Shown here: in pieces, positions 35,798-42,260 of the stretch
Numbering within the stretch: the stretch's first letter is position 1
How the letters are laid out: every line of letters begins with the position of its first letter
Source of the DNA: Longilinea sp964536805
Lineage (GTDB): Bacteria > Chloroflexota > Anaerolineae > Anaerolineales > Anaerolineaceae
Assembly: GCA_964536805.1 (NCBI GenBank)
Contig: CAZHYQ010000013.1
Span: 1 to 64,000 of the forward strand
Direction of reading: 5' to 3'
DNA: 64,000 nt
Translations under genes and position numbers: made by a program
The notes under the pieces: generated by a model
Seen by the model: only the letters and a program-made list of their open reading frames with translations
Told to the model about the DNA's origin: nothing
Database searches by the model: none

Positions 35798-37090
35798 TTA
35801 TTTTGCAATTTTATCCAATGCAGCCTGGGCGTCTTTGGCGGCCTGGGCCAGCAGGCCCTTCACGTCAGCATTCGGATCAATGATGACCGATTCCAGCACC
35901 TTACGCAGTGCCGGGTCGGCAGTTTCATTCCAGTAGGGCGTGAAGGTGTATGCACGTTGAACCAGGTGGTTCAGTTCCCCAATCCATACTCCTTCGATCG
36001 GGTCTTTGGACAGCCCGGAAGATTCGGCGACGCTCTTGACCGCCGGTAGCGCCCAATCCTTCCATACCTGGGCGCCTGGCTCGCCGGAGACAAAGCTCAG
36101 GTATTTGAAGGCGGTATCGGGTTCTTTGGATGAAGTGGCAATGCCAAACCCTCCCCAGAAAAGGATATTGGCGCGCACTTTATCCATCGGCGGAGCCACC
36201 ACTCCCAGGGAAATATTAGGATTGGTCTTGAAGCCGCTTTGCGGCCAGCGCCCAAAAAGCATCATTGCCGCTTTTCCGTTGGCAAACTCGCTGTTACCCC
36301 CGCCGAAGGCGTTCATATCCGCCGGTTGTGGGGCCACCTGGTATTTGTTGTACAGATCGGCATAGAACTGTACAGCCCGGGCTACTTCGGGTGAATCCAT
36401 TGCTCCAGCAAAGCTCTTGCCATCCTTGCTGATCAGCGTTCCACCAGCGGCAGCCACCCAGTATTCAAAGCCGGTCGTCCAGGCTGCCGGCAGTTGGATA
36501 CCCCACTGGGTCACATTGCCAGAATCGTCCTTCAGGGTCAGCTTTTGGGCAGTTGCCAGAAGGTCATCCCAGGTCCAGCCATCGACCGGGTACGGCACAG
36601 AAGCCGCATCGAAAAGCTTCTTGTTGTAATACACAGCCAAAGGCGAGTAGTCCTTGGGCAGGAGATACTGCTTGCCGTTGATCTTACCCGGTTCCAACAA
36701 ACCGGGCAGATAAATACTGGCATCAAAATTACTGTTCTTAAGATAGTCATCCAAAGGGACGAACGCATTCTTGGTGACAAAAGAAGGTACCGCATCATCC
36801 CCAATCTGCATGATATCCGGGGCGGCCTTGGCTGCCAGCTGGGTAAGCAAGCGGGCATAGTAATCCCGCCCAGAAACAGGCTCAAGCTGGACGATCACAT
36901 TGGGGTTCGCGTCTTCAAAGTTCTGGATGATCTGCTGATGGGGGGTCAGGCCATCCCCACCGTCACCCGTGCCAGCGCGGATCACAATTGTGCGGTCGGC
37001 AGCCGGCGTGGAGGTGGTAGTTGCGGTGCATGCCGAAAGTACCAGGCTCAGCAACATAGCGACAGACAAGATGCGGAAGAGCATTTTCAT
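35798..37090 (-). CDS. Extracellular sugar-binding lipoprotein of an ABC importer
   Basis: About 430 residues. The start is set at MKMLFRILSVAMLL after GAGGAAAA. The lipobox LVLSAC anchors the mature protein in the membrane, with a Thr/Ser-rich linker. The body is a family-1 solute-binding protein: TPHQQIIQNFEDANPNVIVQ, APDIMQIGDD, LPKDYSPLAVYYNKKLFDAA and WTWDDLLATAQKL, and late PDTAFKYLSFVSGEPGAQVW. It captures an oligosaccharide or sugar and delivers it to the two permeases downstream. The DYSPLAVYYNKKLF segment is typical of this family but does not reveal the ligand. Upstream is a long repeat region and a possible operator. Confidence 0.9.
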   Translation of the reverse strand: MKMLFRILSVAMLLSLVLSACTATTTSTPAADRTIVIRAGTGDGGDGLTPHQQIIQNFEDANPNVIVQLEPVSGRDYYARLLTQLAAKAAPDIMQIGDDAVPSFVTKNAFVPLDDYLKNSNFDASIYLPGLLEPGKINGKQYLLPKDYSPLAVYYNKKLFDAASVPYPVDGWTWDDLLATAQKLTLKDDSGNVTQWGIQLPAAWTTGFEYWVAAAGGTLISKDGKSFAGAMDSPEVARAVQFYADLYNKYQVAPQPADMNAFGGGNSEFANGKAAMMLFGRWPQSGFKTNPNISLGVVAPPMDKVRANILFWGGFGIATSSKEPDTAFKYLSFVSGEPGAQVWKDWALPAVKSVAESSGLSKDPIEGVWIGELNHLVQRAYTFTPYWNETADPALRKVLESVIIDPNADVKGLLAQAAKDAQAALDKIAK

Positions 37091-37274
37091 TGTGTTTTTC
37101 CTCGCATTTCTCAAGTTTGCTAACATTGATAGGAAACCCTTTTCCCCTGGCGACCAGGCTGCAACAGCTCCGTCGAATTGAAATTTCATGTTTTCAAGCG
37201 TTGCTGCCTGACATGCCTTCTTTATAAATGATACCGCTTTAGGGGTAATTCATCCAAAAAATAGTACTACCTGG

Positions 37275-37284
37275 ATTGTACAAT
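37275..37284. promoter_or_regulatory. Palindrome ATTGTACAAT upstream of the sugar operon
   Basis: A perfect 10-bp palindrome lies about 185 bp upstream of the binding-protein start. It might be an operator; no matching regulator gene is nearby. Confidence 0.25.
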
Positions 37285-37498
37285 AACAGACATAAAAAAA
37301 GTCCCAATCAGGTTGCCTACTGAAAGATGGAGTTCAGGTATGAACATGGGGAATAGCCGTGAAATCTCACGCAAATTCAGAATTGACAGGAATGGCGAAA
37401 ATTTCTTGTTCACCATTGTTCCATGTAGTAGATAGAGCAATGATTCGTTCGAAGATACAGAATGTGTCCTACGCGCTGAGGGTTGCGCAATTCGCGTC

Positions 37499-37519
37499 GT
37501 GGTAACGACCTCAGTCGTT
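37499..37519 (+). repeat. Second REP-like hairpin family
   Basis: GTGG foot followed by AACGAC - CTCA - GTCGTT, a variant of the copy at 33666. Confidence 0.65.
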
Positions 37520-37550
37520 TCTTGGGTGACCTGACCAGGCCGCCTTCCGG

Positions 37551-37739
37551 TAAGGGCGAGGCAGGAAGAAACCAATGAGTCTTGCCAGCCAACGCCGTGC
37601 CTCACCCCAGGGCGCAGAGTGGATGCTTGACATGGTCCACCGACCTCAGAAATGCCCCTCCCGGCCTGCCTCGCATCGCCGCATGCTGGCACCCTCCCCA
37701 TTTTCACAAAGAAAATGGGGAGAGAGGGGTGGGGCGCAG
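37551..37739 (+). repeat. Direct repeat of about 188 bp, copy 1
   Basis: Begins TAAGGGCGAGGC, contains GAGTGGATGCTTGACATGGT and the hairpin CTCCCCATTTTC / GAAAATGGGGAG, and ends GGGGTGGGGCGCAG. Copy 2 begins 35 bp later. The small open frames it contains are not convincing genes. Confidence 0.9.
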
Positions 37740-37774
37740 GTAGTCGGTGGTGCATACATCTAGCCGTTCTCCCG

Positions 37775-37962
37775 TAAGGGCGAGGCGGGAAGAAACCAAT
37801 GAGTCCTGCCAGTCATTGCCGTGCCTCGCCCCAGGCGGAGAGTGGATGCTTGACATGGTCCACCGATATCAGAATTGCCCTTCCCGGCCTGCCTCGCATC
37901 GCCGCATGCAGGCACCCTCCCCATTTTCACAAAGAAAATGGGGAGGGAGGGGTGGGGCGCAG
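37775..37962 (+). repeat. Direct repeat of about 188 bp, copy 2
   Basis: Nearly identical to copy 1, with scattered substitutions such as GCATGCAGGC for GCATGCTGGC. Together the two copies fill most of the 1.1-kb region upstream of the sugar operon. Confidence 0.9.
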
Positions 37963-38029
37963 TGGATTGGCCACGTTCGATCTGTACCGCGAAACGGCTA
38001 TTTTTAAAGCGTGCCGATCCTTTTTTATC

Positions 38030-38090
38030 TATAATTTCTTATGCCTGTGATTGCGTGGGGGCGGGCGAACAAAGCTTGAGCGGTGCGTTC
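38030..38090 (+). promoter_or_regulatory. Shared promoter-leader, copy 1
   Basis: TATAATTTCTTATGCC, about 11 variable bases, GGGGGCGGGCGA, AAAG, TTGAGC and CGTTC. The same order recurs 700 bp downstream before the next gene. It may be a promoter plus structured 5' leader. Confidence 0.6.
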
Positions 38091-38187
38091 GGACCCGAAA
38101 GGGTTAAAATCAAACTCACCTGCTCGATGGGTTTGAAAAGAAAGGATACAATTATGTCACGGAAAATAAAATTGGGAAGTAGATTTT

Positions 38188-38634
38188 ATGTCCTCTCTAT
38201 CTTACATTGATATCACATACCATTCGCATACAGAGGTTTCTGTTTTAGAAATTCTTAAGATGTATTTGGCAAATGGCTGGAATCTTAATGATAATGGTCA
38301 TATTTCATTGCGTCCACTCGGAGACAAAGATGATTTCAAATGGATACAACTACAACTAGACCAGATGGGTGAATTGAGTGACATCATCAGAGACAAAGTT
38401 ATTGCTTATGAATATCCAGCAGTAGTTCTTGTTATGAATAAGGTGGAGGTGGGAGCAGTAGCAACATTTTTCCCAAAGAAAAAACGTATTAACTTCCTTC
38501 TTGATATAAGAAAGAAGACACATCCTGAACTACCTCATTGGACAGACGTAAGCTGGTATTTACCCCCCATCCTTAGACCTTTACAAGCTGGTGGGTTGAT
38601 TGTTAGTCAAGTGGAATTTACTGAAATTTCATAA
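38188..38634 (+). CDS. Hypothetical protein
   Basis: 148 residues, no signal peptide and no membrane segment. I do not recognise the family. The sequence starts MSSLSYIDITYHSHTE and includes DDFKWIQLQLDQMGELSDII and a basic stretch FFPKKKRINFLLDIRKK. Base composition is clearly more AT-rich than its neighbours, suggesting recent acquisition. GGAAG precedes the ATG. A very short frame with a better ribosome-binding site (AAAGGA) starts at 38154 and overlaps the beginning, which could couple translation. It shares an upstream promoter-leader with the following gene, so both may belong to one accessory module and respond together. Confidence 0.55.
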   Translation: MSSLSYIDITYHSHTEVSVLEILKMYLANGWNLNDNGHISLRPLGDKDDFKWIQLQLDQMGELSDIIRDKVIAYEYPAVVLVMNKVEVGAVATFFPKKKRINFLLDIRKKTHPELPHWTDVSWYLPPILRPLQAGGLIVSQVEFTEIS

Positions 38635-38738
38635 ACTATGTTGAATTTAACAATTTAAAGTCTAGCACTACCCGTAGCAGTAGGATGCGTTCGATTCTGA
38701 CCCTGGCCAGGGCAGGCGCACCGATCAGGAAATCATTC

Positions 38739-38800
38739 TATAATTCCTTATGCCCGATTCTTAAACGGGGGCGGGCGAGTAAAGATTGAGCTTTACGTTC
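38739..38800 (+). promoter_or_regulatory. Shared promoter-leader, copy 2
   Basis: TATAATTCCTTATGCC, variable bases, GGGGGCGGGCGA, AAAG, TTGAGC and CGTTC, then AAAAGG and the ATG. The conserved parts match copy 1 closely, while the genes behind are unrelated. Confidence 0.6.
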
Positions 38801-38812
38801 TAAAAAGGAAAA

Positions 38813-39187
38813 ATGATCCTCTATCGTCCTGTTGGTCTCACGGAACTAGAACTTATTGCTGCTTCTGGCTATACAGCCTTTCCTCCCCGGTTGCCAGAAC
38901 AACCTATCTTCTACCCTGTGCTTAACTTTGCCTATGCAGAGCAGATTGCACGAGATTGGAATGCGACAACCGCGCCCTATGCTGGTTTTGTCACTCGCTT
39001 TGAAGTCGATCAGAGATATGCCGAGTCATTTGAGATTCATACAGTTGGAGGAATGATTCACCAGGAATTATGGGTACCAGCCGAGGTATTACCCGAATTC
39101 AATCGGCATATCAAAGGGAAAATTGAGGTGGTAACCGCGTATTATGATGATAAGTTCAGCGGTGATCGAGAAAGTTTTACGGGATAA
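38813..39187 (+). CDS. Small conserved protein, possibly of the group labelled ADP-ribosylation/crystallin J1
   Basis: 124 residues, soluble. The pattern MILYRPVGLTELELIAASG, FPPRLPEQPIFYPVLN, YAEQIARDW, FVTRFEVDQRY and GMIHQELWVPAEVLPEFN resembles short proteins I recall under the label ADP-ribosylation/crystallin J1. That label rests on memory and no biochemical role is known to me. A Shine-Dalgarno AAAAGGAAAA lies just before the ATG. It shares its upstream leader with the hypothetical gene before it. Confidence 0.5.
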   Translation: MILYRPVGLTELELIAASGYTAFPPRLPEQPIFYPVLNFAYAEQIARDWNATTAPYAGFVTRFEVDQRYAESFEIHTVGGMIHQELWVPAEVLPEFNRHIKGKIEVVTAYYDDKFSGDRESFTG

Positions 39188-39387
39188 CTTTGTGATTGCC
39201 GAAAACCTCTGGTTTTAGGGGCGGAAGACAGGCCGTAAGACCGCCGCATTGATCAGTTTTACAGCACAGCCATGCGGCCGGGCATCCACCCAAATGTTAA
39301 CAAACCCATAACCTGGTCTTGACGCGCGCTTAACCCCCGGCGGGTATGCTAGGCTAACGATCATTTCACTTATTGGAGGATGAACCC

Positions 39388-39828
39388 GTGGCAGACAAAC
39401 AGCGCGTCATTTTCCTGTGCACCGGCAACTCGGCGCGCAGCCAGATGGCCGAAGCCTTTTTGCGGCGCATGGCCGGCGACCATTTCGAAGTCCACAGCGC
39501 CGGGCTGGAGCCGAAGGGCGTCAACCCGCTCACCGTCGAGGTGATGGCCGAGATCGGCTACGACCTGACCGGCGCGCGCGCCAAGAGCGTCAGCGAGTTC
39601 CTTGGCAAGGGCCTGTTCCAGTACCTGATTACCGTGTGCGACCAGGCCGAGCAGAACTGCCCGACCGCCTGGCCGGGCGTGAATCAGCGCCTGCACTGGT
39701 CTTTTGAAGATCCGGCCGCTTTCGAGGGCAGCCATGAGGCGCGCCTGGAGAAATTCCGCCAGGTGCGCGACCAGATCGAGCAAAAGGTGTATGCCTGGGT
39801 GGTGGAGCTGCAAGTGCTCGCTGCGTAG
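39388..39828 (+). CDS. arsC: Arsenate reductase, thioredoxin-coupled (LMW-PTP fold)
   Basis: 146 residues with GTG as start, seven bases after GGAGGA. The phosphatase-like loop FLCTGNSARSQMAEAFLR starts at Cys11 and binds arsenate. TVCDQAEQNCPTAWPG supplies the two cysteines needed for the thiol cascade of the Staphylococcus/Bacillus type enzyme, as opposed to a true protein phosphatase. HWSFEDPAA carries the catalytic Asp-Pro. It reduces arsenate to arsenite in the cytoplasm. No efflux pump or ArsR gene lies nearby, so export must be encoded elsewhere. The gene stands alone between accessory genes. Confidence 0.9.
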   Translation: MADKQRVIFLCTGNSARSQMAEAFLRRMAGDHFEVHSAGLEPKGVNPLTVEVMAEIGYDLTGARAKSVSEFLGKGLFQYLITVCDQAEQNCPTAWPGVNQRLHWSFEDPAAFEGSHEARLEKFRQVRDQIEQKVYAWVVELQVLAA

Positions 39829-39832
39829 CGTC

Positions 39833-39901
39833 TTGTCGGTTCTCCGGGGCGGCCCGACACATTGGGTCAGCCGCGTCATACACCCCTCCGAACCGACCAA
39901 C
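39833..39901 (-). repeat. REP-like hairpin (GTAG family), degenerate feet
   Basis: TTGTCGGTTCTCCGGGGCGG at the left pairs with CACCCCTCCGAACCGACC and an AAC end at the right. It begins five bases after the arsC stop codon. Confidence 0.75.
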
Positions 39902-39917
39902 AATACTTTCCCGCAGT

Positions 39918-40029
39918 AAGGGCGAGGCTTCAGAAACCAGGTTTAACCGCGACGACTTCTCTTGCCTCGCCCTTACCGAGGAGGATGCAAGGCTGCAATC
40001 GATTCGATACTGGCTTGAACCGCGATTCT
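39918..40029. repeat. Duplicated 3' flank with TAAGGGCGAGGC hairpin, copy 1
   Basis: TAAGGGCGAGGC and TTGCCTCGCCCTTA form an inverted repeat, followed by GAGGAGGATGCAAGGCTGCA. The stretch is almost identical to 40975-41092, downstream of the paralogue. Confidence 0.85.
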
Positions 40030-40662
40030 TTACTTATGGATCAACGGCAAAGCCGCGGTGTAGCTGTAGTCGATGCGCACCGAATGCAAGGCAACGTTGG
40101 CGCCGCCGGGCAGGTTGACGCGCACGAAATAATTATTGCTGCCGTTGTCGATGGGGCTCGGAAAATTGGTCATCACGGCATACCGGACGTTTTCTGAAGC
40201 ACCGGATGTGACTGCCCCCGGCACTGCCAACCCGATCGCCGAATTGCTGGGAAGAGTCACCCCGTAGAGAGTTGCGTCGGCGACAGGGTCATTGTCATAA
40301 AAATAAAAAACCACCTGGTTCACGGTGACGCCGTTTGGCAATAATACCGGCGCGTCGAAATAATTATTGCCTGGGCTGGTGGCAAACAACATCGAGGTGC
40401 TGTAGCGCGTCCAGGTGTAGCTTTGAGAGTACGCCTGAAAGGCCTCGGCGCCGATATGCACCACGCCCGTACCCAGCAGCGGCGGGTCCGGCGCCAGCAT
40501 TGCCTGCGGCGCGGCAACATCCGAGGCCAGAATCACCCCGTTGCTGCCGTCCTTCGGATCGGTGGTTTGTTGCGAGAACGCGCCCGAAGTACTGACCGCC
40601 AACAGGACAACCGTCAGCAGCAGCACGGCGGTCAACGAGCCTGCAATACTCTTGGATTTCAT
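40030..40662 (-). CDS. Secreted protein of unknown function, paralogue A
   Basis: 210 residues. The start is set at MKSKSIAGSLTAVLLL after AAGGAG, giving a clear signal peptide that ends near AFSQQ; the longer upstream frame crosses a promoter and repeats. The mature part is beta-rich: GAEAFQAYSQSYTW, LLPNGVTVNQVVFYFYDNDP and NNYFVRVNLPGG, ending in YSYTAALPLIHK. It looks like a small beta-sandwich of the jelly-roll kind, with no catalytic motif visible. Its neighbour at 41093-41725 has the same length and layout and shares its promoter, upstream palindrome and 3' flank, so the two arose by tandem duplication. Function unknown; export is well supported. Confidence 0.75.
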   Translation of the reverse strand: MKSKSIAGSLTAVLLLTVVLLAVSTSGAFSQQTTDPKDGSNGVILASDVAAPQAMLAPDPPLLGTGVVHIGAEAFQAYSQSYTWTRYSTSMLFATSPGNNYFDAPVLLPNGVTVNQVVFYFYDNDPVADATLYGVTLPSNSAIGLAVPGAVTSGASENVRYAVMTNFPSPIDNGSNNYFVRVNLPGGANVALHSVRIDYSYTAALPLIHK

Positions 40663-40705
40663 GAGTTGCTCCTTTGAAAAAAACGAAGAAATGAATATCC
40701 TGTAT

Positions 40706-40733
40706 ATTGTACATATATTGTCTATTTTATCAA
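40706..40733 (-). promoter_or_regulatory. Promoter of secreted paralogue A
   Basis: TTGATA, 16-bp spacer, TACAAT on the minus strand. It is conserved in sequence and spacing in front of paralogue B. Confidence 0.75.
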
Positions 40734-40738
40734 TATTA

Positions 40739-40756
40739 TTGGCATTAGAATTGCCA
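40739..40756. promoter_or_regulatory. Inverted repeat TTGGCATTAGAATTGCCA upstream of paralogue A
   Basis: TGGCA and TGCCA half-sites lie directly upstream of the -35 box. The identical 18 bases stand in the same place before paralogue B, so an operator is plausible. Confidence 0.5.
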
Positions 40757-40815
40757 GATTGCCAGCCCAGGACTTCACGGCTGCCGGCGTAAATCACCGC
40801 CATACATCGGCTTTT

Positions 40816-40887
40816 GACGTCGGATCTCCGGGGCAACCGATCGCACGCAACAATTGATTTTCCATTTGCCCCTTCGATCCGACCTAC
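40816..40887 (-). repeat. REP-like hairpin (GTAG family)
   Basis: GACGTCGGATCTCCGGGGCA pairs with TTTGCCCCTTCGATCCGACC and a TAC foot. It is followed by the spacer GTATGGTTTG that links inverted pairs. Confidence 0.9.
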
Positions 40888-40929
40888 GTATGGTTTGTTC
40901 TTTAGCATCAAAAAGAGAACCATCCAGGG

Positions 40930-40938
40930 TAGGTCGGA
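40930..40938 (+). repeat. Truncated REP-like element
   Basis: Only the foot GTAGGTCGG is left, at the position where the second half of an inverted pair would begin. Confidence 0.55.
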
Positions 40939-40974
40939 CACCGTCATCCATCGACACTCTTAGAGCCTCGCCCA

Positions 40975-41092
40975 TGTAAGTAGGTGCGAGGCTCCAGAAA
41001 CCGGGTTAACCGCGACGACTTCTCTTGCCTCGCCCTTACCGAGGAGGATGCAAGGCTGCAATCGATTCGATACTGGCTTGAACCGCGATTCT
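40975..41092. repeat. Duplicated 3' flank, copy 2
   Basis: From ACCGCGACGACTTCTCTTGC onward it is identical for about 100 bases to the flank of paralogue A, which marks the duplication boundary. Confidence 0.85.
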
Positions 41093-41725
41093 TTACTTAT
41101 GGATCAACGGCAAGGCCGCGGTGTAACTGTAATCGATGCGCACCGAATGCAATGCCACGGATTCCCCGCCGGGCAGGGTGGCGCGCACGAAATAGTTGTA
41201 GCTGCCGTTGTCGATGGGGTCGGGGAAATTTGTCATGACGACATAACGGACATCGGTGACAGCGCCGGAAGTCGCGGTCGTAGGCGATGCCGTGCCACCA
41301 AATGAATTAGTGGGCAGCTTCACCCAGGAGAGCCCCGCATCGGCCCCGGCAGCGTTATCGTAAAAATAGAAGACCACCTGGTTCACTGTGACGCCGTTTG
41401 GTAACAGTACCGGCGCATCGAAGGCAAAATTGCCCACTCCTGTCGCATACAACATTAAGCTGCCGTAGCGCGCCCAGGTGTAGCTTTGAGAGTACGCCTG
41501 AAAGGCTTCGGCGCCGATGTGCACCACGCCCGTGCCCAGCAGCGGCGGGTCCGGTGCCAGCATTGCCTGCGGCGCGGCTGCGTCCGAAGCCTGAAACACG
41601 CCGTCGATGCCGTCCTTCGGATCGGTGGTCTGTTGCGAAAAAGCGCCAGAAGTGCTGACCGACAACATTACAGCCGCCAGCAGCAGCATGGCAGTCACTG
41701 CGCCTGCGATACCCTTGGATTTCAT
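41093..41725 (-). CDS. Secreted protein of unknown function, paralogue B
   Basis: 210 residues starting MKSKGIAGAVTAMLLL, with a signal peptide and the same mature layout as paralogue A: TDPKDGIDGVFQASDAAAPQ, GAEAFQAYSQSYTW, NGVTVNQVVFYFYDN and the end YSYTAALPLIHK. Divergence from A is concentrated between residues 130 and 175, while the N-terminal half and C-terminus are nearly identical. GGAGC precedes the ATG. It has its own promoter, so both copies can be expressed independently. No known domain is recognised. The LPLI element near the C-terminus resembles the ends of the giant secreted proteins in this window. Confidence 0.75.
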   Translation of the reverse strand: MKSKGIAGAVTAMLLLAAVMLSVSTSGAFSQQTTDPKDGIDGVFQASDAAAPQAMLAPDPPLLGTGVVHIGAEAFQAYSQSYTWARYGSLMLYATGVGNFAFDAPVLLPNGVTVNQVVFYFYDNAAGADAGLSWVKLPTNSFGGTASPTTATSGAVTDVRYVVMTNFPDPIDNGSYNYFVRATLPGGESVALHSVRIDYSYTAALPLIHK

Positions 41726-41769
41726 GCGTTGCTCCTTTTGAAAAATGCGAAGGAATGAATATCCCATTT

Positions 41770-41797
41770 ATTGTACATAATTTATCTTATTTATCAA
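41770..41797 (-). promoter_or_regulatory. Promoter of secreted paralogue B
   Basis: TTGATA, 16-bp spacer, TACAAT, matching the promoter of paralogue A. Confidence 0.75.
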
Positions 41798-41802
41798 TAT
41801 TA

Positions 41803-41820
41803 TTGGCATTAGAATTGCCA
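41803..41820. promoter_or_regulatory. Inverted repeat TTGGCATTAGAATTGCCA upstream of paralogue B
   Basis: Identical to the element upstream of paralogue A and equally placed next to the -35 box. Confidence 0.5.
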
Positions 41821-41879
41821 GATTGCCACCCGCAGGTACAGGGCTGCCCAGCTTAAGTCACCACCATGCATCGGCTTTT

Positions 41880-41984
41880 GACGTCGGGTTACGGGGCAAG
41901 CACCCGGCATTCAACGATTCGCTTTGTAAAACGATCGTCTTCTCATTCGCCCCTCAACCCTTACAGGGCAGGTGCCCGACCTAC
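41880..41984 (-). repeat. REP-like element (GTAG family), extended variant
   Basis: GACGTCGGGTTACGGGGCAA at the left and CAGGTGCCCGACC plus a TAC foot at the right; about 105 bp, longer than the usual 70. It forms an inverted pair with the next element across GTATGGTTTGTCC. Confidence 0.8.
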
Positions 41985-42023
41985 GTATGGTTTGTCCTTT
42001 GGCATTGAAAACAACCAACCAGG

Positions 42024-42093
42024 GTAGGTCGGATCGAAGGGGGTTTGGGGATACACCGAGATTGAACAGTCGCTCCCCCTTCGATCCGACGTC
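42024..42093 (+). repeat. REP-like hairpin (GTAG family)
   Basis: GTAGGTCGGATCGAAGGGGG pairs with CCCCCTTCGATCCGACGTC. Confidence 0.92.
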
Positions 42094-42260
42094 CAATAAC
42101 CTGGTCAGGGCAGCCTTGCGTTTTATCTCCCCCTTTTTTCCACTGCCTTCGACCAACAATCTGGGTCGTTTGCCCTTCTAACCACGCCGGAGCGGGGTTA
42201 TCATACAAGCGTCCTTCCAGGCAAGGAATCCAATCGAATTCCCCCTTCAAGCCGGCCCGC

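Noticed and set aside
37551..38187. Small open frames in the 188-bp repeats and just before 38188
   Set aside because: They translate repeat DNA in several frames alike, and none has a conserved product.
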